NCBI GenBank assembly: GCA_035299585.1
Contig: DATGWF010000077.1
Location: forward strand, 10,692 to 74,691
Direction of reading: 5' to 3'
Length of the DNA: 64,000 nucleotides
From: DATGWF01 sp035299585
Lineage (GTDB): Bacteria; Actinomycetota; Actinomycetes; Actinomycetales; Microbacteriaceae
Shown here: positions 59,701-64,000 of the stretch, in pieces
How the letters are laid out: each line of letters opens with the position of its first letter
Position numbering within the stretch: position 1 is the stretch's first letter
Program-made: the position numbers and the translations under genes
The notes under the pieces: model-generated
What the model was told of the DNA's origin: nothing
Seen by the model: only the letters and a program-made list of their open reading frames with translations
Database searches by the model: none

Positions 59701-62700
59701 CCCGCACGGCCGCCGGCATCGGCGACTATGCCCAGACTGCCGGTTCGGTATTGTTCGGCGGCGCACCCGGGGTTGTCGTCGCGGCGCAGATGTTTGGCCA
59801 CCGCGGCGTCGGCGAAACCCTGCGAGTCACCGAAACGACCTGGGACGATTTCGGGGTTGCCCTGACCGGAGAAACGATCCAGTGGCAGCGCTTGGTTGAC
59901 GGTGAATGGGTGGACATCGCGGGAGCGACCGAGTCGACCTATACCCTCGACATCGAGGATGCCGAGACCGAGGTCCGCGCCGCAGTGACGGCGACCAACC
60001 AGGTCGGGTCCACGACGACCGTCGTGAACGCTGGGCTCATCGGAACCGCCATTCCGACCGAACCGTTGGACGTGACGGTCATCGACGGTGATGCGCTCAT
60101 TTCGGTCATCTGGTCGGCGCCCGCCGATCTGCGCGGTGGAGTGCTTCGCGGATACCGTGTGGAGCTGAACGACGGCTCCGGATGGGGCAACTTGGTCCGG
60201 GAGTACCCCGTCACCGCCCTCGGCGCGGTCATCGGCGACCTTGTCAACGCCCGCTCGTACGACGTACGGGTCCGCGCACTCACCAGCCGAGATGGCGAGC
60301 CCGTAACGTTTACCGGTCGGATGCCCTACACCGTGCCGAGTTCCGCGGTTGCCCCGGCTCTGAGCGGCCTGGTTGCCGTGGGAGAGATGCTCGAGGTGAC
60401 GGACGGTGAATGGTCCGCCAACGGTCGTGCACTCCTCGGGCCGTCGTTCCAGTGGCAATCGTCGACCGACGGCGGTCAATCGTGGAATGACGTGCCTGAT
60501 GCGACCGCGGCGACGTTCCGTATTCCGGAGGGCTCAGCGGGTGCGCAATTCCGGGCTCTCGTGACCCAGCGCAACGCTGCCGGACCGGCGAGTGCGCCGA
60601 CCGAGCCGACGGAGGCCGCCCAAAGCGGTCTGGCACGTGCGCCATCAGCGATTGGTGTCACGCGCGGCGACCAGGTCATATCGCTCACGTGGAATGTGCC
60701 GACCGAACTCAACGGCGGCATTCTGCGGGACTATCTCGTCGAGTACCGAGCGTCCGGTTCGGAGTCCTGGCAAACGGCCAGTCGTGCAATTTCGACCGAG
60801 CCGAGTCACACCATCGCCGGTCTCACCAATGCGCGCGAGTACGAGTTCCGGGTGAGCGCCGTCACCGGCATCGTGGGCGAACCATCCGAAGTGACGACTG
60901 CGGTTCCCGCTGGCAATCCCATCGTTGCTTCGCCGGCCACCATCGCCGATGGAGTGCGTGCGGTTGGGTACGAACTCATCGGAACCCCCGCCGAATACAT
61001 CGTGAACGACGCCGGCTCGGTCACGATCGCGCATCGCTGGGAAGCGTCCCCTGATGGGATTTCCGACTGGACCGCGGTGCCCGGCGCCACCTCGGCATCG
61101 TTCACGCCGGGCGAAGAACATGCCGGAGTGTTCCTACGCTATGTCTCGATTGCCTCTAACAGTGTCGGTGCGACCGCCTCCGTTTCTGCGCCGACGGCGG
61201 TGATCGGCAGTGGGCTGATTCTGCCGCCGGCCGACATCGCTGTTGCCGACGGTGCGGGAAGTGGCGTCATTGATGTGACATGGACGCCGCCGACAGGGCT
61301 CGACCTGAACGGCGCCGTTCTGGGTGGATTCGTCCTCGAGTATTCGGCCGATGAGTCCACGTGGACTCGCGTCCCGTCAACCGTTGCCCCCGACCAGTCC
61401 TCCGCACGCATCGATGGTTTGGCGAACGGCACCAGCTATCGCGTGCGCATGCTGGCGGTGAGCACCCTCGGGGTCGAAGGCCCGGCGTCGGAGCCAACGG
61501 CCGAAGCCGTCCCGTATGCGGCGCCCATCAACCTGGCGGCGCCACTGGTATCCGGCACGGCGGCTCGCGGATATGCGCTCTCCACCGATGAAGGTTCGTG
61601 GAACGCCAACGGCCGCGACATCACGACGGTGACCGTTCAGTGGGAGATGTCCGAGTCCGACGGGGCGGCCTGGACGGACATCCCAGGCGCGACCGAGTGG
61701 ACTTTCACTCCGGGCGAGAGTCACGTCGGTGCGCTCGTGCGATCCCGAGTGACCGTTCGCAACCTGGCCGGGAGCGAGTCGTTCGCGAGCGCCGCGACGG
61801 CCGCGATTGCCTCGGCCGTCGCCGACGCGCCCACCGCGCTCTCCGTGGAGGCCGGTGACGGGAGCCTTCTCGTGACCTGGGCCGCGCCGGAGCAGCTCAA
61901 CGGGGGCACGATTGTCGATTACGTCGTCGACGTCACGTCGGACGGGGCGAACTGGACCACGGTGAATCGCGCATCCTCGACCGACACCCGTCAGCTCATT
62001 ACCGGCCTCAGCAACGACACGAGCTACCGGGTGAGGGTTGCGGCCCGCACGACAGTTCTCGGTGTCGCCGCGGAATCGGCCACGGATGCCATCCCATATG
62101 GCCGGCCCGTCCCGACGGAGCTCCCTACGGTTTTTGGATCTGCCCGTATTGGCGACACACTCTTCGTGACCTCCGGGAGTTGGAACGCCAACGGACGCGA
62201 GCTCGCCACCGCACAGACCCAGTGGCAAGTCTCGTCCGACGGTGGCGCCAGCTGGACGGACATCGCCGGCGCTACGTCGACGAGCTATGTCCCCTCCGGT
62301 GTATTGGGCAAGCTGGTGCGCGCTGCGGTGACGCGAGCCAACCTGGCCGGTTCCACGACCGCGGTCTCAGCACCGACCGAAGCGATCGAGATCGGAACTC
62401 CTGGCGCCCCGACCGACCTCGCCGCACGTCCCGGCGATCTGGTCGCTGTGTTGACCTGGACGGCCCCGACCTGGCTCGCAGACGGCTCGATTGCGGACTA
62501 CACCATCGAAATCAATGATGGATCCGGTTGGCGCACCGTACCTCGCACGCCGACGGCGACGGCATCCCAGACTGTCAGCGGACTCGTTGACGGCGCCGAC
62601 TACGAGTTCCGGGTGCGCACCGAGACGGGCCGCTCAAGCCTGTGGTCGAGTCCAGTTTCCTTCCGCGGAATTGCCAAGCCATCCAGCGTCAGCCCGCCGG

Positions 62701-64000
62701 TCATCACCGGGACTCCGCTTGCGGGCCAGGTGTTGTCGTCCAGTGTCGGCGGTTGGGAGGGCCGAGAGCTCGACCGTGCCCACCCGCTCATCCAGTGGCA
62801 GCAATCGTTCGACGGCGGTTCGACCTGGGCCGATGTGCCGGGCGCAACCGGCCCGACAGTCGTCGCGGCTTCGGGCCGTGTCTATCGCACCCAGGTGACG
62901 ATGTCGAACCCGGCGGGATCGACCATGCACGTGAGCGAGGCGACTCCCTTCGTGGTCTCGGTGCGCCCGAGTGGTGTTCGCGCACTGACCGTCGCGCCGG
63001 GTGATCATTCCCTCGCCGTGTCGTGGACGGCACCCGCAGCGCTCGGTGGGGGAACCGTCTCCGAGTATCGCGTGAGTTATTCCGTCGACGGTGACACCTG
63101 GGTTCCGGTGCCTCGAACGGATTCGCTCGCGGCGGCTCAGGTCATCGATGGCCTCAGCAACGGCACCGACTACTACGTTCGGGTGCAGGCCGTGACGACA
63201 GTTACTGGTTCGTGGGCTTTTGCGAGCGGTGTGTTCCGACCCTTCGGTGCACCCATTGCGCAGGGTTCCGCTGAGCTCATCACCGGGACGCCGACGTTCG
63301 GTCAGACCGTCCTGGCCAGCTCGGGGAGCTGGGACTTCAACGGCTCCGAACCGGCACAGCCGTCGTTCCAATGGCAAGCGTCATCTGATGGCGGGGTCAC
63401 CTGGCGTGACATCGTCGGGGCAACACGCGCGTCACTATTCCTCGATGGCTACGTCGGGGACATCATCCGCGTGCGCGTGACCGCCAATAATGTGGCGGGA
63501 CAGACCTCCTCGGTCGATTCCGTCGCCACGTCGGCCGTCGCGCCAATTGCGCCCTCGGCGCCGCAGGGCCTCACGGCGATTCCTCGCGATGGGCAACTCG
63601 AACTGCACTGGTCAGCGCCGAATAATCTCGGCGGGACCCCGCTGGTGGGTTACACCGTGCAGCTGTCCACGGACCGCGTCAACTGGACCTCCGTTTCGCG
63701 AAACGACGCTCGCTCGACCAGCGAAACCATCACCGGTGTGACGAACGGGACCGAGTATCACGTTCGAGTACGCGCGGAAACCGCCCGCAGCGGGAATTGG
63801 GTCACGAGTGAATCGACCCTGATTCCGTTCGGACTGCCTCTCAACACTGCGGCTCCGGTCGTGTCCGGCGTCGCTCAATTCGACTCGGACCTCTCTGCGA
63901 CGGCGGGGACGTGGAACACCAACGGCTCCTCGACGACCGTGAGCTACCAGTGGCAGCTCGACGCCGGGGCGGGATGGCGCGACATTGCCGGTGCGACGTC
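47706..64000 (+). CDS. Giant secreted modular adhesin-like protein (LamG, InlB repeat, C-type lectin, GLUG, FN3/Ig-like), 3' end outside window
   Basis: One uninterrupted frame of at least 5,431 codons. I read it through to the window edge, and the repeat motifs stay in phase throughout. It begins MRWLTATAVSARLRAGAAAV with a signal-peptide-like helix. The approximate order is LamG (residues 50-280), InlB B-repeat (286-359), Ig-like (360-455), three modules each ending in a C-type-lectin-like domain with FN3 domains after each (475-1700), beta-rich and GLUG repeats (1700-2160), an Ig/MBG-like domain, then sixteen FN3 plus Ig-like pairs (about 2350 to the edge). This composition suggests a fibrous surface adhesin or carbohydrate-binding protein. 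No catalytic domain is seen. The C-terminus, and thus the anchoring mode, is unknown. Confidence 0.9.
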   Translation, partial: MRWLTATAVSARLRAGAAAVATLALVASGLVVESGVDADGAWGAPTRVASNLLINLDGNDTTSLAASSPTSWNSIAPASSLVSSTLRNVTRYNSGGIGGLTLPAAGQAAGGAAFVAGTGAVAGAQSADMWINPSNLNTGWNIIASRWFSDSAGSSAAVQDWHFAIFVSGSTGLLRLDTTSRTGSNPIYGSQTFPTTGANVWYHVGFTIDASGNAQLYVNGRADGSATVANAITGSSSAQLWVGDQRGGMGSFPGVISKFRIYNTALTAAQMQQNYQAEGSLYGYPVVTFKSNYSGGPADTFQNVGYNVATALTGNTFTRTGYSFAGWATNANGTGTTYANGANITTTSTSGVDLYAQWALNPVSPTVSGTPRVGQALTGTAGVSTAPSVTSSYQWQRSVDGSTGWTDIAGATAISYTAVTADAGNFLRLRQTITDGTVSASGTSTNTTVVLSANSAAATAGVNNAVTDLIPAVPNDSNVVNVTIVSSNLSTGRLKWNATPANLTGVLGADPNTTGWIPKETHSSTWATAGFPILSFRGTGADVRTAMATLNYTSTTVQTDTLRIYVNSGSSQDAHALNYIPIVDNGNQLTFHYYAFQTQTARIWTDTQAYLQGLTDIGTGVVSPNKWHLMTPRYWIEDSRGWGLSAWAGRPAANNVLLGGTANAGSSSWYYPAGTDGYTSQSIFSVNATAQTGFYGATWYPQDAGTSVSRGMEYWCNSCTMSNGNISGTGTFFAWDDIPRDTTAIGAYIAETWSSTPLATSTSSTAAQTVRTVVGPDAPTGLSATPSTSTSVTLNWTAPASTGTDPVTDYTIQTSSDQSTWTTFADGVSSATTATVTGLMTGQTYWFRVAAVTSTGGAYSTTASAFTTLTGNTNALGGYSVPSNLTGTIRVLLWSSNPNGKLSVTSATNIDGGIRNTANYPDTNAYTPINGFNPATILSAGRMIGLVDTSASELNAALATLKYSSATASTDTIRMWVSNGTEYIPIANGSNVEFHYYGYVGSSQTWANARNTSNAGAARTIDGESLAAGTSFLATARYRAEDLYLKSLNSSSAWLSAADFSTVDGSNAEGSWKWYGADANGNTGVQFWSGGQAGSSVGGEYQNWVASAATTLLEPNGGTGENCLGYNGGGTFNTAPTSGVAWNDFGCTGTTTGYYWEAFKTGAPYGSNTSNPGASNYAAPAVSSTISVAAPVAAPTGLTATSATAGQIDLSWTAPAGVNGITSYSIQTTTDGSTWTETRTTASTATTHTLTGLTSGTYYHIRVAAITANGTGSYASTYFTPNGGNRISATTNTAKTITTMQVDTAIGSTRYVRVVLRATNAGATLKLAGSTANIGAQRGTANAASLSAAGQMIGLTGTVANVNLALQGLSYTGPGSATTDSIAMWVSAGTTASTPRDFVPVVNSRGEVEFHYFGFTNSTLTWQGAFNAAAADSTQINGVNAPGKFLATLESLDQQVAAMQYYTNGAWLGGGDYTAVNSANADGAWYWLGPDTGVTQFYSGSNASGTGGIVGGSFVAWGASNSTTQQEPNNGVQQNCLATIATPNALTNSGFVAVSAVGGYAWDDGSCTSTQSSYVWEYVSNEPVGGATPGDNYATMTAQAVVVNPNADAPTAVTANAAGSTAVAVGWTSPTVYDSNPLTGYTVQYSTSSSFTSPSSFATGSTSPFALVTGLTANTTYYFRVFATGSGWTGLTSAATGAVTTPSSATSITIVSSGGAAASAYSLTGGIVTVKTGTSVSINAADVVTQLGARDVQIAADSVTINAALAWTANTRLTLGLSSASTVNVNADISSGSATAGVAILPAACAFSSAGSYSGCYSLDVKSGANIALSGATPTLAIGGQAYTVLNTAAQVRALSSNAGTGLYAVTNDVDLSGTTATTSIAFASGFSGTFDGLGNTVRGITSSGSSSFGFMQSIQSPGVVRNLGVNANITLTAPGATAAIVGGGLAGFVGTAGNTTIDQVWTTGSIQTGSGSYGAISAGGLVGNAWGSSLRITRSWSSMNIDTSATPTFSNVALSGGGSQATGPCLGIGGLVGTNTGSFCTSSAGANISVEQVYSTGSLKRGAAPTWHGVGGLFGVVTTGSTVSATDAFTWGRYSSTDSLASVGGMTGFGTASYTRTYTSHSACAANTTATGCTSSVRPGTTGTYSTAAWTSTNGTTLANLASPTIALFVRPTAPSDGSAATVGYSVTDAAGNDYKSLMGTTGYPTLSGAPTWDTITTSSGIGSYSVTYASGLSLTGSGSSAYTLNAAPTGTTIAITKVAQTITWSPTTALVRTDSGTVLPAATTDGAGAISYAVSAGTASCAFNATTRALTFTASGTCDITVTAAATSTNLQATLTRTFTIGTAAPLAPTGLTVSAGVADGRLDVSWTAPATTTTGGTIASYTVEYSSDGTAWTTVSGILTTSTTIAGLTNGTAYTVRVRAVNSEAMTGANATSSPATPYWLPINTSVPTITGTAAGGLSLTAADGTWSANGGTVTATTYQWQRNVSGTWSNIPGATGATYTVSSANDTGAVLRVLVSKTNGANGSAYVSASSGSTATVRSGLASAPTIGTVTPGNRQLTVTWSAPSTTNGGTISSYTLKVSTDGATWQSGLTGVSPTATSATIPALTNGTAYFVQVLAVTAAGDGQTAATTTASTPATTATNTIAPAVTGTAAAGVALTAGNGTWTDGGAIVTYSYQWQSSATAGGSFADIAGATAATYTPVAADVGRFLRVTVTATNSAGATAAVSAATSSVQSGLAAAPTALASSAGNGQLSVTWTAPTVLNGGAISTYNVYVATAGSGNWSLVTRAATTTAAQVVTGLVNGTGYDVKVEAVTGAGVGAAATLSASASTTPFTTPLNTAPPTIAGTAARAITLTAANGTWDGYGRVITYSYQWQVSDGGTGPWVNILGATSPSYTVASAYVGSTIRVRVSADNSAPAAGNAVSSPTAIVQSGLADAPAITSVARGDRQLSVNWTAPGSTNGGTITSYTLQYTSNQLDWQTASSSISPSATSATITGLNNGTGYFVRVFATTAAGDGAIATSNAATVPSTVATNTALPAVTGTAAVGVLLSATSGTWTDGGASVAYTYRWQSAATASGSFVDIAGATAATYTPTVADAGTVVRVVVTATNSAGAVSASSSATSAVQSGRAGAPSGLTPTAGDGSIALSWTAPSALNGGTISNYAIDWAVAGSGNWVSVSRVGSTAASQTITGLSNGTAYDLRVAAITAAGVGAAATYSATIASTPFTTPVNGVIPSVTGTVAVARTLSASTGSWTEYGHPATYSYQWQRSVDGLQGWTDVSGATASTYTVREADRGLILRVRVTADNGASSTAAVASLGTSAVQSGLASAPQNLVVTRGDRQLSVAWSAPESANGGIIRSYTVQASTDWVSWTSPTTVSVSGTSATVTGLSNGTGYVVRVFAVTDAGDGAAISTPTTTVPSTSPSNTTVPSLPATPAVGVALTAEPGGWNNGGASVTYGYQWQRASTSAGPFADIAGATGATYTPVAGDEGLSLRVAVTATNVAGTATVASEASDVVRSGLAGAPTGLSSTAGDGQLTISWAAPAELNGGAILTYNVYTAVAGSLQWIPVDRPGSTTPEQTIGGLSNGVAYDLRVEAVTAAGAGASLIVSASTDSTPFGTPSNIELPEVSGSAAVGRVLSSTVGTWITDGHAATTSIHWQRSNDGGQSWSDIVGATEALYTVQPIDFEAQLRVRVTAANGSAIDGVAVSNATMTVDTGLPDAPTIHTAERGDGSVALGWSAPSALNGGVIHGFTVQLSTDGVNWTTATETLGADADDVLVTGLTNGTGYLFRVFAVSAAGDGAAGATGDYVIPATAPSNTVLPTVLGTPAVARALTSSAGDWSDNGDALSLSYQWQSAPNAEGPFVDIPGAVAERYVPSVTDVGSVLRLRATATNAMGATSAYSEPSGSVASGLAAAPGALTASFNSAGSLWIDTAWEAPNDLGGAIGITGYVLEYRAEGASTWVVAADDLPSDEYRTTVTGIAPGLHYEFRLAARTAAGIGDYAQTAGSVLFGGAPGVVVAAQMFGHRGVGETLRVTETTWDDFGVALTGETIQWQRLVDGEWVDIAGATESTYTLDIEDAETEVRAAVTATNQVGSTTTVVNAGLIGTAIPTEPLDVTVIDGDALISVIWSAPADLRGGVLRGYRVELNDGSGWGNLVREYPVTALGAVIGDLVNARSYDVRVRALTSRDGEPVTFTGRMPYTVPSSAVAPALSGLVAVGEMLEVTDGEWSANGRALLGPSFQWQSSTDGGQSWNDVPDATAATFRIPEGSAGAQFRALVTQRNAAGPASAPTEPTEAAQSGLARAPSAIGVTRGDQVISLTWNVPTELNGGILRDYLVEYRASGSESWQTASRAISTEPSHTIAGLTNAREYEFRVSAVTGIVGEPSEVTTAVPAGNPIVASPATIADGVRAVGYELIGTPAEYIVNDAGSVTIAHRWEASPDGISDWTAVPGATSASFTPGEEHAGVFLRYVSIASNSVGATASVSAPTAVIGSGLILPPADIAVADGAGSGVIDVTWTPPTGLDLNGAVLGGFVLEYSADESTWTRVPSTVAPDQSSARIDGLANGTSYRVRMLAVSTLGVEGPASEPTAEAVPYAAPINLAAPLVSGTAARGYALSTDEGSWNANGRDITTVTVQWEMSESDGAAWTDIPGATEWTFTPGESHVGALVRSRVTVRNLAGSESFASAATAAIASAVADAPTALSVEAGDGSLLVTWAAPEQLNGGTIVDYVVDVTSDGANWTTVNRASSTDTRQLITGLSNDTSYRVRVAARTTVLGVAAESATDAIPYGRPVPTELPTVFGSARIGDTLFVTSGSWNANGRELATAQTQWQVSSDGGASWTDIAGATSTSYVPSGVLGKLVRAAVTRANLAGSTTAVSAPTEAIEIGTPGAPTDLAARPGDLVAVLTWTAPTWLADGSIADYTIEINDGSGWRTVPRTPTATASQTVSGLVDGADYEFRVRTETGRSSLWSSPVSFRGIAKPSSVSPPVITGTPLAGQVLSSSVGGWEGRELDRAHPLIQWQQSFDGGSTWADVPGATGPTVVAASGRVYRTQVTMSNPAGSTMHVSEATPFVVSVRPSGVRALTVAPGDHSLAVSWTAPAALGGGTVSEYRVSYSVDGDTWVPVPRTDSLAAAQVIDGLSNGTDYYVRVQAVTTVTGSWAFASGVFRPFGAPIAQGSAELITGTPTFGQTVLASSGSWDFNGSEPAQPSFQWQASSDGGVTWRDIVGATRASLFLDGYVGDIIRVRVTANNVAGQTSSVDSVATSAVAPIAPSAPQGLTAIPRDGQLELHWSAPNNLGGTPLVGYTVQLSTDRVNWTSVSRNDARSTSETITGVTNGTEYHVRVRAETARSGNWVTSESTLIPFGLPLNTAAPVVSGVAQFDSDLSATAGTWNTNGSSTTVSYQWQLDAGAGWRDIAGAT
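47850..48542 (+). other. LamG/concanavalin-like domain of the giant protein
   Basis: Reads NLLINLDGNDTTSLAA at the start, with the LamG-type core WYHVGFTIDASGNAQLYVNG and GVISKFRIYNTALTAAQMQQ at the end. This is the usual pattern of bacterial LamG-like jelly-roll domains that bind glycans or act as spacers. Confidence 0.8.
48561..48782 (+). other. InlB B-repeat (Listeria-Bacteroides repeat)
   Basis: VVTFKSNYSGGPADTFQNVG, then TFTRTGYSFAGWATNANGTG and DLYAQWA: the beta-grasp Flg_new/InlB B-repeat with its FxGW and YAxW landmarks. Single copy. Confidence 0.88.
49137..52502 (+). other. Three tandem [beta-sandwich + C-type-lectin-like] modules with intervening FN3 domains
   Basis: Each module has a beta-rich linker domain (for example AGRMIGLVDTSASELNAALA and AGQMIGLTGTVANVNLALQG). 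It then runs into a lectin-like domain opening FHYYAF, FHYYGY or FHYFGF (from about 49470, 50682 and 51930). The second domain has EPN (51045-51053), a following ENC, and WND (51129-51137). The third has EPN (52284-52292) and WDD (52389-52397). The first lacks EPN but keeps AWDDIP. FN3 domains lie at about 50026-50319 and 51281-51544. Confidence 0.82.
53330..53990 (+). other. GLUG-type beta-helix repeats
   Basis: Starts with SGTFDGLGNTVRGITSSG, then repeated GGLxGxxG segments each followed by a hydrophobic-Y/W-STGS strand: GGGLAGFVGTAG..WTTGSI, AGGLVGNAWGSS..WSSMNI, IGGLVGTNTGSF..YSTGSL, VGGLFGVVTTGS. This matches the GLUG motif found in secreted adhesins and proteases. Confidence 0.8.
54750..64000 (+). 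repeat. Sixteen FN3 + Ig-like pairs, about 590-bp period, in an alternating two-family pattern
   Basis: FN3 domains begin near 54754, 55345, 55929, 56523, 57108, 57703, 58287, 58878, 59461, 60049, 60637, 61221, 61825, 62402, 62968 and 63552. Each is followed by an Ig-like domain with SYQWQ and a DIAGAT-like turn. Neighbouring pairs differ (RGDRQLSV type versus AGDGSIAL type) while every second pair is similar, giving a unit of about 1,180 bp. Divergence increases after about 59.4 kb. The last Ig-like domain is cut by the window edge. Confidence 0.9.

Noticed and set aside
54750..64000. Short-period repeats considered as a CRISPR array
   Set aside because: The repeats are protein-level FN3/Ig-like domains of about 590 bp in one open frame, not short identical repeats with unique spacers.

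Overview
The window is high-GC DNA, densely coded on both strands, from an actinomycete, most likely a member of the Microbacteriaceae. The indications are an IdeR/DtxR-type iron box, a divergent ptsI / fruR-fruK-PTS-ptsH locus, the order sdhCDAB | manC | bmp-type nucleoside transporter-cdd-deoA-add, a ZTP riboswitch in front of glyA-folD, heavy use of GTG/TTG starts, and an LAXTG-type sortase signal. The family is inferred from gene content and order; I cannot name a genus or species.

Layout. 1-4.8 kb: siderophore/iron uptake on the minus strand (FecCD permease running off the left edge, binding lipoprotein with an iron box, siderophore-interacting reductase, exporter-type ABC half-transporter), then a small membrane protein on the plus strand. 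4.8-8.4 kb: riboflavin operon ribD-ribE-ribBA-ribH under an FMN riboswitch. 8.4-11.2 kb: trpS, exodeoxyribonuclease III and a YihY/BrkB membrane protein. 11.3-17.2 kb: fructose PTS (ptsH, separate IIC, IIB and IIA genes, fruK, fruR) divergent from ptsI. 17.2-20.9 kb: glpD-glpK and a DUF1801 protein whose 3' end has been tandemly duplicated. 21-24.5 kb: succinate dehydrogenase. 24.6-33.9 kb: manC, then a BmpA-type nucleoside ABC importer with cytidine deaminase, thymidine phosphorylase and adenosine deaminase, forming a nucleoside import and salvage unit. 33.9-37.5 kb: heterodimeric ABC exporter. 37.5-39.2 kb: alkyltransferase-like protein, GNAT and small proteins. 39.2-42.4 kb: one-carbon genes purU / glyA-folD around a back-to-back promoter and a ZTP riboswitch. 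42.4-46.1 kb: small membrane proteins, a LacI regulator, a PAS-only protein and a GNAT. 46.2-64 kb: two surface proteins on either side of tRNA-Lys(UUU). One is an LAXTG-anchored protein; the other is a giant modular adhesin-like gene that opens at 47706 and is still open at the right edge, giving more than 5,400 residues.

The most unusual content is that giant gene. It encodes a signal peptide, a LamG-like domain, an InlB B-repeat, an Ig-like domain, three tandem modules ending in C-type-lectin-like domains (two retain EPN plus WND/WDD sugar-binding signatures), a GLUG beta-helix stretch, and sixteen FN3/Ig-like pairs arranged in an alternating two-family pattern. A second pattern spans the whole window: at least twelve genes have a TANNNT -10 hexamer ending exactly 6 or 7 nt before the start codon, which predicts widespread leaderless transcripts. 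No gene-free stretch longer than about 300 nt exists, and I saw no IS element, CRISPR array, prophage or replication origin.
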